Origin: Psychroflexus halocasei
GTDB lineage: Bacteria; Bacteroidota; Bacteroidia; Flavobacteriales; Flavobacteriaceae
DNA: 64,000 nt
Assembly: GCF_900107595.1 (NCBI RefSeq)
Contig: NZ_FNQF01000005.1
Coordinates: forward strand, 186,001-250,000
Reading direction: 5' to 3'
The notes under the pieces are model-generated. The model was not told the origin of the DNA. It made no database searches and saw nothing but the letters and a program-made list of their open reading frames with translations. Made by a program: the position numbers and the translations under genes. This document shows, piece after piece, positions 53,335-62,214 of the stretch. Numbering within the stretch: the first letter of the stretch is position 1; each line of letters begins with the position of its first letter.

Positions 53335-54772
53335 AAGTGATACAAATATTTTTTTGTTCTGTAAAGAACTCTAAGGCATCAAAGCCACCTTCACGACCAA
53401 GTCCGCTTTGCTTTACACCGCCAAAAGGTGTTCTTAAATCACGATTAAGCCAAGTGTTAATCCATACAATACCTGCGTTTATTTCTTTTGAAAAACGCAT
53501 GCTTCTGTTAAGGTTATTTGTCCAAACAGTCGCTGAAAGTCCGTATTTGGTTTCATTTGCCAGTTGAAGTGCTTCATCATCAGATGAAAACTTCATGAGG
53601 CTGACCACAGGACCAAAAATTTCTTCTTGATTAATGCGACATTGATTATTTTGAACTTCTAAAATAGTCGGTTCAAAATAATAACCCTTTTCATAGTTTT
53701 TAACTTTTACTTTTTGTCCGCCTGCTAAAATTTTAGCACCTTCTTGTTTAGCGATGTCAATATAGGAAGCTACTTTTTCAAGATGTTCTTTTGAAACCAG
53801 CGCACCAAAATTTGTTGAACTATCCAAAGGATAACCAATTTTTAAGGCTTTGGTTTTTGTGATAAAATCTTTTTTAAATTTATCATAGATTTTATCTTCG
53901 ACATAAATACGGCTACCGCATAAACAAATTTGCCCTTGATTGGCAAATGAAGATTTGACGGTGGTTGAAAGCATTTTATCGTAATCGCAGTCGGCAAAAA
54001 TCAAATTAGGATTTTTTCCGCCAAGTTCAAGAGATAATTTTTTAAACATCGGTGCCGTTGTTTTGGCAATATGTTGACCTGTTGCTGTTCCTCCCGTAAA
54101 ACTAATCGCTTTAATATCAGGATGCGCAACAATAGCCTGACCAGCTGATTGTCCACGACCATGAATAATATTGAGAACGCCATCTGGTAAACCTGCTTTC
54201 TGACAAATATCTGCAAGCATAAAAGCCGTCATCGGAGTGATTTCACTAGGTTTTGCAACAACAGTATTTCCAGCAGCTAAAGCTGGCGCAATTTTCCATG
54301 AAAATAAGTAAAGAGGTAAATTCCAAGGAGAGATGCAACCCACAACGCCAATCGCTTGATTGAGCGTGATATTTTGCGTGTTTAAACCCTGACTTTCATA
54401 AGCTTTACCGCTAAATTGTGTAATCGCTTTTGCATAAAATCTAAAGTTTGCAGCAGCACGCGGGATGTCAACTGCTTTGGCTAAACTTAAAGGTTTACCA
54501 TTATCAATAGATTCAGCTTTTGCAAGTTTTTCAAAATTTTCATCGATGAGGTCAGCGATTTTGAGTAAGATTTCACTGCGTTTATCAATTGTGGTTTTGG
54601 ACCAATTCGGAAAAGCCTTTTTGGCCGCTTTGTAGGCTAACTCAACATCTTGTTCGTCAGCATCAGCGATTTTACTATAGACTTTTCCTTCAGCTGGGTT
54701 ATAATTATCTAACCATTGCTTAGAAATTGAGGCTTTAAATTCACCATTGATAAAATGTAAAATCTTCTGCAT
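53327..54772 (-). CDS. 2-aminomuconate-semialdehyde dehydrogenase-type ALDH
   Basis: A protein of 481 residues, full length for the NAD-dependent aldehyde dehydrogenase family. The catalytic Asn is in SPWNLPLY (N151), the general base Glu in SLELGGKNP (E249), and the nucleophile Cys in NQGQICLCGSR (C283). The IFGPVVSLM motif is present. NQGxICLC is typical of muconate-semialdehyde dehydrogenases. Beside ACMSD and RidA genes it most likely oxidises 2-aminomuconate semialdehyde to 2-aminomuconate. It lies four bases after the RidA gene. Confidence 0.9.
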   Translation of the reverse strand: MQKILHFINGEFKASISKQWLDNYNPAEGKVYSKIADADEQDVELAYKAAKKAFPNWSKTTIDKRSEILLKIADLIDENFEKLAKAESIDNGKPLSLAKAVDIPRAAANFRFYAKAITQFSGKAYESQGLNTQNITLNQAIGVVGCISPWNLPLYLFSWKIAPALAAGNTVVAKPSEITPMTAFMLADICQKAGLPDGVLNIIHGRGQSAGQAIVAHPDIKAISFTGGTATGQHIAKTTAPMFKKLSLELGGKNPNLIFADCDYDKMLSTTVKSSFANQGQICLCGSRIYVEDKIYDKFKKDFITKTKALKIGYPLDSSTNFGALVSKEHLEKVASYIDIAKQEGAKILAGGQKVKVKNYEKGYYFEPTILEVQNNQCRINQEEIFGPVVSLMKFSSDDEALQLANETKYGLSATVWTNNLNRSMRFSKEINAGIVWINTWLNRDLRTPFGGVKQSGLGREGGFDALEFFTEQKNICITYE

Positions 54773-54776
54773 TCTA

Positions 54777-55196
54777 TTATTTTAAAGGTTTGTAAGCCAT
54801 CGCTTTTATCTCAATCACCAAGTGCGGATGTGGTAATTGATGTACGGCAACAGTTGTGCGAGCCGGTCCGTTTTCGGCTTTAAAGTATTCCGCATAAACT
54901 TGATTGTAGCCTGCAAAATCATTCATATTCACAAGAAATGTTGTCACATCAACGACATCATCAAGTGTTGCGTTTTCTTCAGCCAAATAATCTTTGATAT
55001 TGTCAAGAACTATTTTCGTTTGTTCTTTGATATCGATCGTTAAGCTTCCCATTTGATCAACTTTATGAACGCCACCAATGCTGTTGTCTGGCAAGCGAGA
55101 ACTTGTGCCTGAGATAAACAAAAAATCTCCGACACGTTTGATATGTGGATAAGCACCACGAGGTTTTGCTTTTCCCTCAACTAATTTATTTCCCAT
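54777..55196 (-). CDS. RidA/YjgF-family deaminase, probable 2-aminomuconate deaminase
   Basis: A protein of 139 residues comprising one YjgF/RidA domain: [15 protein letters not shown] near the start, VYAEYF in the middle and [25 protein letters not shown], with the conserved Arg and Glu near the end. Generic RidA hydrolyses reactive imines. The position between KMO and the semialdehyde dehydrogenase matches 2-aminomuconate deaminases of this family, which convert 2-aminomuconate to 4-oxalocrotonate. The specificity is inferred from context. Confidence 0.86.
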   Translation of the reverse strand: MGNKLVEGKAKPRGAYPHIKRVGDFLFISGTSSRLPDNSIGGVHKVDQMGSLTIDIKEQTKIVLDNIKDYLAEENATLDDVVDVTTFLVNMNDFAGYNQVYAEYFKAENGPARTTVAVHQLPHPHLVIEIKAMAYKPLK

Positions 55197-55202
55197 TATA
55201 TT

Positions 55203-56594
55203 TTAATTTTCTAGTAAAAAATCTCCTTCGCGGAGTTGTTGTGTTGTTTTATTGATCAATTTTAATTGTTCTTCTAAACTTTGGTTATCATTAAGTTTTT
55301 CGTGTTTTAATAAACTTAAAATGGCTTTATCTTGTGCACGACCTTTTTCCATAGCTTCTTTGTATGGAATTTCTTCCTTAAAAGTGACTAAAGAATATTT
55401 TGAAGCATAAGCTTCAGGAAATTTCTTTTCTAAAGCCAATTCAATTTTTCTTTTTCTAAGAAAGATGTCTTGGGCAGTATGCGATTTCATTTCATAAAAG
55501 TTGTCAAGCGCTAAATTTGCAATAGCATCAGCATCTTCTTTTCTCTTTTTTGAAAAGCTAACGAATGTTTTGTCAAGATCAAAATCCTGGTCGTGAAGAC
55601 ATTCATCAAAAACAAAAACGTCTTCAAAAGAAGCATTCATGCCTTGCCCGTAAAAAGGAACAATGGCGTGTGCTGCGTCGCCCATTAAAATGGATTTATT
55701 GTAATACCAAGGAGAACACTTGACTGTGCCAAGCGGAGAGGTTGGATTCTCGAAAAACTCAGTTTTTAAATTAGGTAAAATTTCATAAGCATCAGGATAG
55801 ACTTTTTTGAAATACTCCTCAACAATTTCTGGATTTGTGAGATTATTGAAGTTGTACTCGCCACCTTCATAAGCTAAAAATAAGGTCACTGTAAAACTTT
55901 GATCAGGATTAGGCAAGGCTATCAACATGTTTTCACCCCTTGGCCAAATATGCAAAGCATTTTTTTCTATGGCATAATCATTCTCTTTGTTGGGTGGAAA
56001 GTTTAATTCTTTATAACCATGCGTCAAAAACTCCTGTGAATGACTAAATAAAAAATCTTTTTGGGATTGCATACTTTGTCTTACAACTGAACCAGCACCA
56101 TCAGTTCCAAAAATAAAATCAGCAGTTAAATTAATCTTTTGTTGATTCTTTTCATCAAAGAAAACGCCTGTTGAATTTTCTAAATCGAGATGTTGACAAG
56201 AATGATTGAAGATTAAGTTAACACTTTCAAATTTTTCAATTTCGTTGAGTAAAAGTGTATTTAACTCAGTTCTAGAAACAGAATTAATATATTCATCATC
56301 ACGTCCGCTGTATTTCGATAAAAATGTTTCACCATCAATGCTGTGAAGCATTCTGCCGTGCATAGGAATTAAAATTTTGGAAACTTTTTTCTCAAGACCA
56401 GCCATTTTAAAAGCCTTGAAAGCCCGATCTGAAAAGGCGAGATTAATGGAACGACCTGCCGATAATTTTTCTTTTCTTAAATCTGGTCTTTTTTCAACCA
56501 AAGTTATTTTGTAGCCATGTTGTGCCATTCTCAAAGCTAGTAATGAACCACAAAGGCCAGCACCGATAATGAGAAGATGTTCTCTATTTTTCAT
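55203..56594 (-). CDS. kmo: Kynurenine 3-monooxygenase
   Basis: Hydroxylates L-kynurenine to 3-hydroxykynurenine with FAD and NADPH. It has 463 residues: GxGxxG start LLIIGAGLCGSLLALRMAQHG, the LSAGRSINLAFSDRA and GRMLHSIDG substrate-site segments, GTDGAGSVVRQ and MGDAAHAIVPFYGQGMNASFED for flavin binding. The C-terminal helices resemble KMO, which in eukaryotes include a membrane anchor. It overlaps the kynU stop by 11 bases. Confidence 0.95.
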   Translation of the reverse strand: MKNREHLLIIGAGLCGSLLALRMAQHGYKITLVEKRPDLRKEKLSAGRSINLAFSDRAFKAFKMAGLEKKVSKILIPMHGRMLHSIDGETFLSKYSGRDDEYINSVSRTELNTLLLNEIEKFESVNLIFNHSCQHLDLENSTGVFFDEKNQQKINLTADFIFGTDGAGSVVRQSMQSQKDFLFSHSQEFLTHGYKELNFPPNKENDYAIEKNALHIWPRGENMLIALPNPDQSFTVTLFLAYEGGEYNFNNLTNPEIVEEYFKKVYPDAYEILPNLKTEFFENPTSPLGTVKCSPWYYNKSILMGDAAHAIVPFYGQGMNASFEDVFVFDECLHDQDFDLDKTFVSFSKKRKEDADAIANLALDNFYEMKSHTAQDIFLRKRKIELALEKKFPEAYASKYSLVTFKEEIPYKEAMEKGRAQDKAILSLLKHEKLNDNQSLEEQLKLINKTTQQLREGDFLLEN

Positions 56595-57855
56595 TAAGCA
56601 GTTTTTTTAGAATTTGTATAAAATTGTAAACATCTTTATAAGAATTGTAAAGCGGTGTTGGTGCAATACGAATCACATCTGGCTCACGCCAATCAGCGAC
56701 AACTCCAGCTTCAGTCAGTTTTTCAAAAAGTGATTTATCGGCATCTTTGATTTGAAATGACAATTGACAACCACGTTCTTCAGGATTTTCGGGTGTAATG
56801 ATATTGATTTTATCATTATTGAGTTCTTTGACTAAAAACTCTAAAAATCCAGTGAGTTGAACCGATTTTTTTCTAAGATTTTCAAAACCAGCTTTTTCAA
56901 AAACATCCAGTGATGCGCGAATGGCTGCCATTGATAAAATTGGTGGATTACTGAGTTGCCAACCTTCAGCACCAGGAATTGGAGAGAAGTCTTTACGCAT
57001 ATTAAAACGCGTGGCTTTGTCATGTCCCCACCAACCAGCAAACCTGTTAAGTTTTGGGTTATTTGCGTGACGTTCATGAACAAAACAGCCGCCTAAACTT
57101 CCTGGGCCTGAATTCAGATATTTGTAAGTACACCACACAGCGAAATCTGCATTGCTTTCGTGGAGGTTTGGTTGTATATTTCCTGCGCCATGCGCTAAAT
57201 CAAAACCAACTTTTGCATTATGTTGATGTCCAAGTTCTGTGATTTTTTTGAGATTAAAAGATTGACCAGAGTAGTAATTTGTGCTACCGATCATCACCAA
57301 AGCAACTTCGTCTTTATTGTCGTCTAATATTTTTTCTAAATCTTCATAACGACAGAGATTTTCACCTTCTCTAGGCTGCCAAAGCAAAAGAGAATCTGAA
57401 GGATCAAAACCATGGTGTTTAATCTGTGATTCTACAGCATATTTATCAGAAGGGAAAGCATCGCTTTCAATGATGATTTTATGTCTTTTATGTGTTGGTT
57501 GATAAAACGAAACCATCATCAGATGCAAATTGGTTGTCAAGGTATTCATAATGACAACTTCTTCAGGTTTTGCACCTACAATTTTTGACATTGAATTTGT
57601 TAGAAATTCGTGATAAGGTTTCCATGCATGTTCAGCATCTGTATGTCCGTCTACACCGAGTTTTGCCCAATCCTTGAGTTCTTTTTGTATGTAATCTTGA
57701 GTTTGTTTTGCTTGTAAGCCTAAAGAATTTCCGCAGAAGTAAATTTTATCTTCACCATTTTCTTTTTTTGGGATATAAAATTCGTTTCTGAAATGTTTTA
57801 AAGAATCATTCTGATCTAATTTTTCAGCGAATTGAAGTGAGTTTTCGTAAATCAT
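56584..57855 (-). CDS. kynU: Kynureninase
   Basis: PLP enzyme that splits 3-hydroxykynurenine (or kynurenine) to 3-hydroxyanthranilate (or anthranilate) and alanine. It has 423 residues. PLP-site motifs are the Asp in VGFDLAHGAGN (D219) and the Schiff-base Lys in WCTYKYLNSGPGS (K245). IYFCGNSLGLQ is near the N-terminus. It is the first recognised catabolic enzyme of the operon, one base after the leading lipoprotein gene. Confidence 0.96.
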   Translation of the reverse strand: MIYENSLQFAEKLDQNDSLKHFRNEFYIPKKENGEDKIYFCGNSLGLQAKQTQDYIQKELKDWAKLGVDGHTDAEHAWKPYHEFLTNSMSKIVGAKPEEVVIMNTLTTNLHLMMVSFYQPTHKRHKIIIESDAFPSDKYAVESQIKHHGFDPSDSLLLWQPREGENLCRYEDLEKILDDNKDEVALVMIGSTNYYSGQSFNLKKITELGHQHNAKVGFDLAHGAGNIQPNLHESNADFAVWCTYKYLNSGPGSLGGCFVHERHANNPKLNRFAGWWGHDKATRFNMRKDFSPIPGAEGWQLSNPPILSMAAIRASLDVFEKAGFENLRKKSVQLTGFLEFLVKELNNDKINIITPENPEERGCQLSFQIKDADKSLFEKLTEAGVVADWREPDVIRIAPTPLYNSYKDVYNFIQILKKLLNEK

Positions 57856-58547
57856 TAATTTATTTTTAAATCCGTAAAATAGAGCTTAAATGAGGCATCT
57901 TTATTTTGATGCATTTGTGAAATTTTTAAACCTTTTTGAGTAGTGTAATCTTCCCAAGTAGTTTCAGTAGCAGGCTCATCTTGTCCGCCAGGATAATAAC
58001 CCCATTCTTGAATTTGGTTTGAATTATTGACGTAGATTTTATATTTGTCGCCAGGTGTGTAGCCGTCATTTTTGTTGTATTGAATTGTGACTTGTGTGCT
58101 TTCATCACCACTTATTGGCGCTTTGATGTTTTCTTTAATTTCGTGAGAAAATCCATCATCCCAAACAAGTTGAAAAGGGAAAAGTAACCAGTATTTATCA
58201 TTGATAAATTTTTGATGTGCTTCAGCTAAATCGTCATCAACATTATTGGTGTTGAATTTAGTTTTTTGAGCATCAATCATCATTTCGACCTCGCCAGTTT
58301 TTGGGTTCCAAATCCAATTGCGTTCCATGTGTCTTCCTCCGCGATCAATATTAAAAGTGTATTCTAAAGATGAAATTTTATCCCAATTTTTGAAACCATG
58401 CGCCTCTGCAATAGAATGTAGGATAGATTTTTCATTATTTTCAATTAGGCTTTGGGTTTCTATCTGCTGTTTTTCTGCTTCTTTTTTTTGGTTTTCTTGA
58501 CAAGAAATCAAAAATAATAAGGCGAGCAAAAGATTTAAATATTTCAT
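57855..58547 (-). CDS. Unrecognised lipoprotein at head of the kynurenine operon
   Basis: A protein of 230 residues from the ATG giving MKYLNLLLALLFLISC (lipobox, Cys at about 16); the frame extends 16 codons further but the extension has no signal character. The body is a beta-rich domain with WNPKTGEVEMMID, LLFPFQLVWDDGFS and a C-terminal GLKISQMHQNK. I do not recognise a named family. Its last codon overlaps kynU, so it is probably translated with the pathway, but a catalytic role is not evident. Confidence 0.7.
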   Translation of the reverse strand: MKYLNLLLALLFLISCQENQKKEAEKQQIETQSLIENNEKSILHSIAEAHGFKNWDKISSLEYTFNIDRGGRHMERNWIWNPKTGEVEMMIDAQKTKFNTNNVDDDLAEAHQKFINDKYWLLFPFQLVWDDGFSHEIKENIKAPISGDESTQVTIQYNKNDGYTPGDKYKIYVNNSNQIQEWGYYPGGQDEPATETTWEDYTTQKGLKISQMHQNKDASFKLYFTDLKIN

Positions 58548-58592
58548 TTTGATTAGAATTTTCGTAAATATAAATGAAGTCTCACAGCTACA

Positions 58593-58600
58593 CAAAGTTA
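58593..58600 (-). promoter_or_regulatory. Candidate -7 element for the kynurenine operon
   Basis: CAAAGTTA on the plus strand is TAACTTTG on the minus strand, a match to TAnnTTTG, 46 bases upstream of the lipoprotein ATG. The -33 box is not clear. Confidence 0.4.
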
Positions 58601-58979
58601 ATTTTCGAATCTTAATAATGATTTAGTTAAATGTGAAACGACCTGAGTTTATAAATAATCAATGCTAGTTAAGTACAAGACATAAAGCAATTTTATCCAA
58701 TTATACATTGTTTGGATGCGTTTATACATTTTGGCGATTTAAATGTATTGATTTTCAGATATTTGTAGGGTTGAGTGAGTTGTTTAAAAACCAATTTTCT
58801 TATTAGCTTAAACGAGATTCTTAGGTGCAGCAGCATCTTAATTTGAAAATTATTAGTCATAAAATTAGATTTACTATTTGAATAGTTGCGTAAATTTTAT
58901 CAATCAAAAATCCACTTAATCAGATGATGGTGCTGCTGTTTTTTTAAAATAATTAACTAACATTTAAATACAATTTACT
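58601..58979. other. Intergenic region with a long-range inverted repeat
   Basis: This divergent spacer holds no gene I can support. CAGCAGCA (58828-58835) pairs with TGCTGCTG (58931-58938) around a 95-base loop, and a T-run follows (58939-58945). This could be the end of a structured leader or small RNA upstream of the lipoprotein gene at 58980, or chance. Confidence 0.4.
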
Positions 58980-59552
58980 ATGAAAAAAATGAATTTTGTC
59001 CTGTTAACATTTGTTCTTGCCCTAATGTCTTTATCATGCAGTAGCGATGATGATTCTGGTAATCCTGACCCGGTAGGCAGTGATGGAAATGGAAGTTTTG
59101 AGTACAACATTGAAGGTGTTGGTTCTTACACAAGTACAGCTGAAGATTTAGCTTATGTTGTTTATTCAACAGACCCTGAAGATACTGAAGTTGATGGTGT
59201 GTCAGGTGTTTATATTGTTAATGGGAGTAGTTCGTCAGGTAATCATATTATGAATCTTACACTTATCGAAATAAACGGTGAGATTGTTACAGCTATTAAC
59301 AGTGATGCTGATGATAGTTCAGGAGCTTATATATCGCATTTAGATAATGGAATGTATTTTTCCGTTAGCGGTCAGATTGAGGTTCTCCACGCTTCTCACG
59401 GGCCGCTTAATGGAAATAATGTTGCGACTGCAAAAGTCAAACTCAAGCTTAACGGACAATTTATGGATTCATCTTTTAATGAAGAATCACTTAAAAGTGT
59501 GAGTGCTTCTATCAATGCTGATACACCACCGTTATTTTATCCCGGCCTATAA
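58980..59552 (+). CDS. Small acidic lipoprotein of unknown function
   Basis: A protein of 190 residues. A lipoprotein signal (VLLTFVLALMSLSC, Cys at about 20) is followed directly by SSDDDSGNPDPVG. An acidic stretch right after the lipid-Cys resembles the signals used by Bacteroidetes to send lipoproteins to the cell surface, so surface exposure is possible. The body is a beta-rich domain with YNIEGVGSYTST and VATAKVKLKLNGQF. I do not recognise a family. It is monocistronic with a terminator downstream. Confidence 0.75.
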   Translation: MKKMNFVLLTFVLALMSLSCSSDDDSGNPDPVGSDGNGSFEYNIEGVGSYTSTAEDLAYVVYSTDPEDTEVDGVSGVYIVNGSSSSGNHIMNLTLIEINGEIVTAINSDADDSSGAYISHLDNGMYFSVSGQIEVLHASHGPLNGNNVATAKVKLKLNGQFMDSSFNEESLKSVSASINADTPPLFYPGL

Positions 59553-59587
59553 AAAAATTTTAAAACTTTAATGTGAAGTGAGGTTTG

Positions 59588-59618
59588 AGCTGTCCGAGTG
59601 AGTTGGGCAGCTTTTTTT
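59588..59618 (+). terminator. Terminator after small lipoprotein gene
   Basis: AGCTGTCC (59588-59595) pairs with GGGCAGCT (59605-59612, one G-U pair), followed by seven Ts. Confidence 0.8.
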
Positions 59619-59701
59619 ATTTAAGTTTAAAAAATATTTGACTTTTAAGACTTGAAAATTAAAATAAATAGAATTTGCTTTCAATAATCTGATATATAAA
59701 A

Positions 59702-59709
59702 TATATTTG
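59702..59709 (+). promoter_or_regulatory. Bacteroidetes -7 element of dnaN
   Basis: TATATTTG, 22 bases before the dnaN ATG. A TTTG at 59674-59677 lies 24 bases upstream of it, slightly wider than the usual 19-21 bp spacing. Confidence 0.5.
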
Positions 59710-59731
59710 TATTAAATTAATTTTGAATCCT

Positions 59732-60853
59732 ATGAAATTTATAGTCTCGAGTAGCCATATGCTTAAAAAGCTACAACTTCTAGGCGGTGTGCTCAATAAC
59801 AACAATACTTTACCAATTTTAGATAATTTCTTGTTTGAAATTAGCAGTGGAAAATTAAGTATGACAGCCTCTGATTTGGAGACAACAATCACCTCAACTT
59901 TAGAGATTGAAACAACTGATGAAGGTAGTATTGCTGTCCCTGCAAAGTTAATTTTAGATACACTCAAAACTTTTCCTGAGCAACCCTTAACATTTGTTGT
60001 GAATGAAAACAATACCTTAGAGATCAGTTCTGATCAGGGTAAATACGAAATTGCTTACGCAGATGCTGAGGATTACCCTAACGAAATTGAGGTTGAAGAC
60101 GCAATGACGACAGATATTCAAGGTGATATCTTAGCGACAGCGATTCATAAAACACTTTTTGCAACTGGTAATGACGATTTGCGTCCTGTGATGAATGGTG
60201 TTCTTTTTCAGATGAACGAGCAAGGAACCACTTTTGTTGGCACAGATGCACATAAACTTGTAAAGTACCACAGAGCTGACAAGGTAGTGGAAAAAGCTAC
60301 TGAATTCATTATGCCTAAAAAACCTTTAACGATACTCAGAAACACATTGCAAGGTGAAGAAAATGACGTTAAAATTGAATATAACGAATCTAACGCAAAG
60401 TTTATTTTTGAAGACATTCAGTTAACTTGTCGTTTGGTTGATGGGAAATACCCAAACTACGAAGCTGTAATCCCGCAAGAAAACCCGAATGTATTGGTGG
60501 TTGATAAATCACAGTTTTTAAATTCAGTTAAACGTGTTTCTATTTTCTCAAATAAAACAACACACCAAATCAGATTAAAAATTGCAGGTTCTGAGCTTCA
60601 TATTTCAGCAGAAGATGTTGATTACTCTAACCGAGCTAAAGAACGTTTAACGTGTGATTATCAGGGTGATGATATCGAGATTGGGTTTAACTCAAAATTC
60701 TTAATCGAAATGTTAGGAAACTTAACAGCTGACCAAGTTCAGCTAAGAATGAGTTTACCAAATCGTGCTGGTATTTTAACGCCAGTTGATGGCCTCGAAG
60801 AAGGAGAAACAATCACGATGCTTGTGATGCCAGTGATGCTGAGTAACTCGTAA
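59732..60853 (+). CDS. dnaN: DNA polymerase III beta subunit (sliding clamp)
   Basis: Ring-shaped dimer that tethers DNA polymerase III to the template. It has 373 residues from the ATG at 59732 (MKFIVSSSHMLKKLQLLGGV); a TTG three codons upstream is unlikely. The three clamp domains can be followed, with TLPILDNFLFE, DDLRPVMNGVLF, FVGTDAHKLV and LTCRLVDGKYPNYEAVIP, and the C-terminal VMPVMLSN. dnaA and recF are not adjacent, so this locus is not the usual replication-origin cluster. A terminator follows. Confidence 0.96.
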   Translation: MKFIVSSSHMLKKLQLLGGVLNNNNTLPILDNFLFEISSGKLSMTASDLETTITSTLEIETTDEGSIAVPAKLILDTLKTFPEQPLTFVVNENNTLEISSDQGKYEIAYADAEDYPNEIEVEDAMTTDIQGDILATAIHKTLFATGNDDLRPVMNGVLFQMNEQGTTFVGTDAHKLVKYHRADKVVEKATEFIMPKKPLTILRNTLQGEENDVKIEYNESNAKFIFEDIQLTCRLVDGKYPNYEAVIPQENPNVLVVDKSQFLNSVKRVSIFSNKTTHQIRLKIAGSELHISAEDVDYSNRAKERLTCDYQGDDIEIGFNSKFLIEMLGNLTADQVQLRMSLPNRAGILTPVDGLEEGETITMLVMPVMLSNS

Positions 60854-60872
60854 GTATATCATTAATATATAG

Positions 60873-60906
60873 CAAAAAACCGTATCAAGTTTGATACGGC
60901 TTTTTT
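60873..60906 (+). terminator. Terminator after dnaN
   Basis: CCGTATCAA (60880-60888) pairs with TTGATACGG (60891-60899), flanked by an A-run and a T-run, so it could also work for the convergent DUF4870 gene. Confidence 0.9.
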
Positions 60907-60947
60907 GTGTTTTATGATTTTTAGATAAAAATAAAAACTCAATTAAA

Positions 60948-61304
60948 TTATTTTAAAAATTTAAAAGAAAGCGGATAACTTGTTGGCTGACCATTATTTG
61001 CTTTAACGGCATTAATAATCGGAAAGATTAAAGTTAAAAGTCCGACTGCAAAAATAATAACGAAGCCAATTAAAATCAACATAAGTGGTATCGATACGAT
61101 AGCAGCTATAAGCATTGTAATTTGAAAATTTAAAACCTTTTTACCTTCTTCATCAAGGTTAATAATTTCATCTTTTTTGACAAGCCAAATTATTAGAGGC
61201 GCAATTAATCCTCCAAAACCTGTAAATAAATTGAGTAGTTGAGACAAGTGTGTGAACATAATAATTTGTTTGTCTTCGCGCTGCGCTTTTTGGTGTACTT
61301 CCAT
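60948..61304 (-). CDS. DUF4870-family small membrane protein
   Basis: A protein of 118 residues. A cytoplasmic N-terminal stretch is followed by three or four membrane segments (LLNLFTGFGGLIAPLIIWLVKKDE, FQITMLIAAIVSIPLMLILIGFVIIFAVGLLTLIFPII). The family mark is the KDEIINLDEEGKKVLNFQI loop. The function is unknown. It stands alone between dnaN and msrA. Confidence 0.85.
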   Translation of the reverse strand: MEVHQKAQREDKQIIMFTHLSQLLNLFTGFGGLIAPLIIWLVKKDEIINLDEEGKKVLNFQITMLIAAIVSIPLMLILIGFVIIFAVGLLTLIFPIINAVKANNGQPTSYPLSFKFLK

Positions 61305-61460
61305 GGTAAAATTATAATTGATTAATTTGTTTAAATAGTTAGACTTAAAATTTAGGTTTTCGTTACAAAGTGTTATTTTATAATTCTGTTAGCAATTCTT
61401 AAATTTGTCTTTGCTTTTAAAATTTAAACCCGCAAATTTAGAAGTATTATTCAATTAAAT

Positions 61461-62126
61461 ATGAAGATGATTAAAAATATATTTATTTCAATGTTTAGCC
61501 TTTTGCTAATGAGTTGTCAAAACAACACGGCGCAAAATCAAAACGCAAAACAAAAAGCACTTTATGACAAAGAACCTATTGAAGCTGCTGAAACTAAAGA
61601 AGGCTATAAAAAAGCCTATTTTGCAAGTGGATGCTTTTGGTGCGTTGAAGCAGTTTATGAAAGTGTAAAAGGCGTTAAAGAATCAATATCAGGTTATGCT
61701 GGCGGGCATACAGAAAACCCAACTTATGAGTTGAGTAACACTGGCACAACTGGTCATGCTGAGGCTGTAGAAATTATTTATGATCCTGAACTTATCGATT
61801 TTGAAACCTTAGTCGATGTTTACTTTGGTTCTCAAAATGTGACTCAAAAAAATGGTCAAGGCCCAGATATTGGCTCGCAGTATAGATCGATTATTTTTTA
61901 CCAAAACAAAGAGCAAAAAGCAATTGTTCAAAACAAAATTGATGAATTACAAAAAGAATACGACAAGGCAATTGCTGCTGAAGTGATGCCATTTCAGAAA
62001 TTTTGGGTAGGCGAGGATTACCATCAAGATTATAAAAAGAAACATCCCAATAATCCATACATATTAAATGTATCTAACCCAAGATTTGAAAAATTTAAAG
62101 CCAAATTTCCTGAATTACTAAAATAA
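61461..62126 (+). CDS. msrA: Peptide-methionine (S)-S-oxide reductase, lipoprotein-type
   Basis: Reduces methionine-S-sulfoxide in proteins. It has 221 residues. An N-terminal lipoprotein signal (ISMFSLLLMSC, Cys19) indicates an envelope-anchored form. The catalytic motif is SGCFWCVEA (C58), with the family segments GVKESISGYAGGHTENPTY, TGHAEAVEIIYDPE and AAEVMPFQKFWVGEDYHQDY. No MsrB domain is fused or adjacent. It probably repairs oxidised envelope proteins. Confidence 0.95.
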   Translation: MKMIKNIFISMFSLLLMSCQNNTAQNQNAKQKALYDKEPIEAAETKEGYKKAYFASGCFWCVEAVYESVKGVKESISGYAGGHTENPTYELSNTGTTGHAEAVEIIYDPELIDFETLVDVYFGSQNVTQKNGQGPDIGSQYRSIIFYQNKEQKAIVQNKIDELQKEYDKAIAAEVMPFQKFWVGEDYHQDYKKKHPNNPYILNVSNPRFEKFKAKFPELLK

Positions 62127-62202
62127 ATTTAAAGCAAGATTATCTTTTTCATAAGGTACCAAATAAGAATTTTCAGCTTTTCATAAATTCAATATATGTC
62201 TG

Positions 62203-62210
62203 TAACTTTG
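62203..62210 (+). promoter_or_regulatory. Bacteroidetes -7 element of mnmE
   Basis: TAACTTTG followed by CAGC and then the ATG. As at the Tat gene, transcription should begin at or beside the start codon. Confidence 0.55.
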
Positions 62211-62214
62211 CAGC

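Noticed and set aside
59732-60853. dnaN as a marker of the replication origin
   Set aside because: dnaA and recF are absent next to it and no DnaA-box cluster was noticed; in Bacteroidetes dnaN often lies away from the origin.
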